Source: JBCCFW01 sp039029535
Lineage (GTDB): Bacteria > Acidobacteriota > JBCCFW01
Length of the DNA: 41,475 nucleotides
Assembly: GCA_039029535.1 (NCBI GenBank)
Contig: JBCCFW010000046.1
Location: 1 to 41,475, forward strand
Direction of reading: 5' to 3'
In this document: one piece after another, positions 39,143 to 41,475 of the stretch
How the letters are laid out: each line of letters opens with the position of its first letter
How positions within the stretch are numbered: the stretch's first letter is position 1
Made by a program: the position numbers and the translations under genes
Notes under the pieces: generated by a model
Told to the model about the DNA's origin: nothing
The model's database searches: none
The model's input: only the letters and a program-made list of their open reading frames with translations

Positions 39143-41475
39143 ATGAGGCTCACGCCACGGCTCCCGAGCTGCCCTCCTTCCGACTCCGGCAGCCCTCTCT
39201 CTCACGATGACACGCTCCCGGCACGCTCCGGCCGCCGAGCACGTCGCGGTCTCCTTCACGGGCTGCTTCTCCTGCTCGGGCTGGGCCTGACGGCAGTCGT
39301 CCCCGTCACCCCCGTGCTGGCTCAGGAGGTGACCTGCGACGACGACGTCGACAACGACACCGACGGCAACACGGACTGCGCCGACAGCGATTGCGTGGGC
39401 ATGGGTCCCTGCCCGGATGCCGACGGCGACGGCGTGGCCGACCTGCTGGACAACTGCCCGACCGTCTCGAACGGTGACCAGGCCGACACCAACGCCGACG
39501 GTCGCGGCGATGCCTGTGCGCTGGTCGCCTACTTCGCCCTGGACAATGGGCAGGTCCTCCGACACTTCCCCGACGTTCCGGAGACGGACGTGTTGGTGCC
39601 GGGGCTCGGGACGGCCCTCGGTCTCGACCTCGACCTGACCCTGGGCAAGCTCTACTGGAGCGACAACGGCACGGACCTGGTTGCCCGGGCCAACCTCGAC
39701 GGCAGCTCGCCGGAGGTGATCACCGGCGACATCCTGTACCCGCAAGACATGGTCGTGGACCCGGCGGGCGGGAAGGTCTACTGGCTCGAGGTCATCAGCG
39801 ACTCGATCCAGCGCTCCAACCTCGATGGCACGGTTCGCGAGACCATCGTCACCGGTGCGACCACTCTCGAAGGCCTGGCAATCGACGTGAACGAGTCCAA
39901 GATCTACTGGACCGATCGCGGCGGCACGCGGGGCATCTATAGAGCGGACCTGGACGGCGCGAACAACGAGCTCATGTTCAACATGGGCATGAACGCTCCG
40001 AAGGGCATCGTCGTGGGGGCGACGGGATCCATCCCCACGATCTACTGGGTCGACTCCGGCAACGACACGCTCAAGAAGGTCGAGCTCGCTGGAGACATGG
40101 TCATCGAGACCTTGGCCAGCGGGTTGAACAACCCCGAGGGTGTCGGCCTCGACCCGATCAACTCGAAGGTCTACTGGACCGAGGACGGCGCGGGCACGAT
40201 CATGCGCGCCAACTTCGACGGCACGACCACTGAGACGGTGATCTCCGGGCAGACCAACCCCAACCGAGTCCGCGTCGATCCCGTCGGCGGGAAGATCTAC
40301 TGGACGACCAGCTTCCCGCCCAACGTCCGTCGCGCGAATCTGGACGGCACGAGCATCGAAGACCTGCTCGCCGAGCAGTCGCCCTCGGGCATCGCGCTCG
40401 ATCTCGCTGCCGGCACGATGTACTGGACCGACGTCGCTGGCGGTCAGGTCATCCGGGCCGGGCTCGACGGCTCGGCGGCGACGTCGGTGGTCTCCGGATT
40501 GGTCGGGGTGTCGGGCATCGTGGTCGATCCCGCCGCCGGCAACATCTACTGGGGAGAAGGGACTTCGGTGAGGCGAGCTGCTCGTGACGGCACGGGCCCA
40601 ACGGCCGTCGTCACGGGTCAGGTCGGTCTCCGGGACGTCGCTCTCGACCTGGTGGAAGGGAAGCTCTTCTGGGCCGGAGACCTCGGCATCGGTCGGTCCA
40701 ATCTCGATGGAACGATCGTCGAGTCGATCGTGGCGGCTCCTGGTGCCATCGGTGTCGATGCCGAGGGGTATCTAGAGAGCAAGGTCTACTGGCTCGAGGA
40801 GCAATCGGGTGAGCTCCGGCGTGCCGACCTCGACGGTGGCGTCAACGAGCTGCTGCTCGGTGGGCTCTTCCCGGTGGGCGTGGCGGTCGAGCCGAGCGAG
40901 GCCAAGGTCTACTTCATGGAGGCCGAGCCGAACGTCCTGAATCGCGTCAACAGCGACGGCTCCGGCAGCGAGACCTTGCTCACGCTCGGAGGGGTGCAGT
41001 ACCCCGCGGCCGTCGCCGTCGCATGCGACCTCAGTGACGCCGACTCGGATCGCATCGGCGACGCCTGCGACAACTGCGTGAACGACAGCAATCCCGCGCA
41101 GGTCAATGGTGACGACGACGACCTTGGCGATGCTTGCGACAACTGTCCGGACTTCACCAACGCTGATCAGGCCGACGGCGACGGGGATGGCGCCGGCGAT
41201 GCCTGTGACAACTGCTTGGGCGTCGGCAACGCGGATCAGGCCAACGGCGACATCGACACGCTCGGTGATGCCTGCGACAACTGCCCGACGGTGACCAACG
41301 AGGACCAGCTCAACTCGGATGGCGACTCGCACGGCGATCCCTGCGACAACTGCTCGGCGGTGACCAACGAGGACCAGGCCGACGGTGACGGTGACGGCGT
41401 GGGTGACGCCTGCGACCTCTGTCCCTCGGACAACCCCGACGACCCGGACATGGACGGGGGCTGCTCATCGCCGAC
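39143..41475 (+). CDS. Secreted YWTD-propeller / thrombospondin-3 protein, open at the window edge
   Basis: The frame from ATG 39143 has no stop before the window ends (777 codons seen). Residues 1-62 are a signal peptide with a long arginine-containing n-region and a leucine-rich core (LLLLLGLGLTAVVP), cleaved near VLA-QE. Calcium loops follow (CDDDVDNDTDGNTDC; DADGDGVADLLDNCP). Residues about 130-625 hold eleven LDL-receptor class B units (KLYWSDNG, KVYWTEDGAG, TMYWTDVAGG, each followed by a strand such as RANLDGT), enough for two six-bladed propellers. From about residue 630 at least five thrombospondin-3 loops run to the edge (DNCPDFTNADQADGDGDGAG type). It is probably an extracellular calcium-dependent adhesion protein. 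Its first 14 bases around the start equal those of the gene at 4320. The missing C-terminus may carry an anchor or the shared module. Confidence 0.9.
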   Translation, partial: MRLTPRLPSCPPSDSGSPLSHDDTLPARSGRRARRGLLHGLLLLLGLGLTAVVPVTPVLAQEVTCDDDVDNDTDGNTDCADSDCVGMGPCPDADGDGVADLLDNCPTVSNGDQADTNADGRGDACALVAYFALDNGQVLRHFPDVPETDVLVPGLGTALGLDLDLTLGKLYWSDNGTDLVARANLDGSSPEVITGDILYPQDMVVDPAGGKVYWLEVISDSIQRSNLDGTVRETIVTGATTLEGLAIDVNESKIYWTDRGGTRGIYRADLDGANNELMFNMGMNAPKGIVVGATGSIPTIYWVDSGNDTLKKVELAGDMVIETLASGLNNPEGVGLDPINSKVYWTEDGAGTIMRANFDGTTTETVISGQTNPNRVRVDPVGGKIYWTTSFPPNVRRANLDGTSIEDLLAEQSPSGIALDLAAGTMYWTDVAGGQVIRAGLDGSAATSVVSGLVGVSGIVVDPAAGNIYWGEGTSVRRAARDGTGPTAVVTGQVGLRDVALDLVEGKLFWAGDLGIGRSNLDGTIVESIVAAPGAIGVDAEGYLESKVYWLEEQSGELRRADLDGGVNELLLGGLFPVGVAVEPSEAKVYFMEAEPNVLNRVNSDGSGSETLLTLGGVQYPAAVAVACDLSDADSDRIGDACDNCVNDSNPAQVNGDDDDLGDACDNCPDFTNADQADGDGDGAGDACDNCLGVGNADQANGDIDTLGDACDNCPTVTNEDQLNSDGDSHGDPCDNCSAVTNEDQADGDGDGVGDACDLCPSDNPDDPDMDGGCSSP

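Overview
The window is strongly GC-rich bacterial DNA with GC-ended codons throughout its genes. It holds about 17 protein genes. I found no rRNA, tRNA, insertion sequence, CRISPR array or phage gene. Three features together point to Planctomycetota, or to an Acidobacteriota- or Myxococcota-like environmental lineage: a membrane Ser/Thr kinase fused to a WD40 propeller beside a PF07638-type ECF sigma factor, a DUF4388/TPR protein, and an abundance of secreted calcium-binding repeat proteins (FG-GAP, thrombospondin type 3, ACCxxDGSC cysteine repeats). The phylum is inferred and not settled by the sequence.

Layout. (1) 1-4037: the last codons of a possible plus-strand gene, then a two-gene minus-strand operon made of an XRE-HTH/NB-ARC/TPR STAND regulator (1263-4037) and an unknown soluble protein (128-1240). 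(2) 4320-13321: three consecutive plus-strand genes for large secreted proteins, two with FG-GAP and thrombospondin-3 repeats (4320-6440, 6567-8939) and one giant exoprotein (9077-13321). (3) 13423-16148: overlapping genes for an isoquinoline-1-oxidoreductase-type molybdenum hydroxylase, a 2Fe-2S subunit and a Tat-exported molybdopterin subunit. (4) 16251-19109 (minus): a secreted protein with nine exact 99-bp repeat units. (5) 19342-23877: the kinase-WD40 gene divergent from the ECF sigma gene. (6) 23813-26370 (minus): an astacin-like zinc metallopeptidase with a lectin-like propeller, apparently frameshifted near its 3' end, and a small lipoprotein. (7) 26462-34928 (minus): two tandem giant exoproteins paralogous to 9077-13321. 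(8) 35130-36953 (minus): a secreted protein with six cysteine-rich repeats. (9) 37068-38615 (minus): the cytoplasmic DUF4388/TPR protein. (10) 39143 to the window edge (plus): a secreted YWTD-propeller/thrombospondin-3 protein, open at its 3' end.

Most of the DNA encodes exported repeat proteins that fall into two home-grown families. Three proteins (4320, 6567, 16251) share a roughly 240-residue cysteine-containing C-terminal module. Three others (9077, 26462, 30834) share a whole architecture: signal peptide, globular beta domain, PPC-like repeats, CARDB-like domain, FG-GAP/VCBS propeller, CARDB-like domain, conserved C-terminal domain. The kinase/sigma pair and the STAND regulator are the only obvious signalling genes; whether they control the surface genes is speculation. 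The most useful points for follow-up are the two paralogous exoprotein families, the 99-bp repeat array, the apparent one-base frameshift in the metallopeptidase, the unknown partner of the STAND protein, and the inverted repeats between the divergent genes at 4038-4319.
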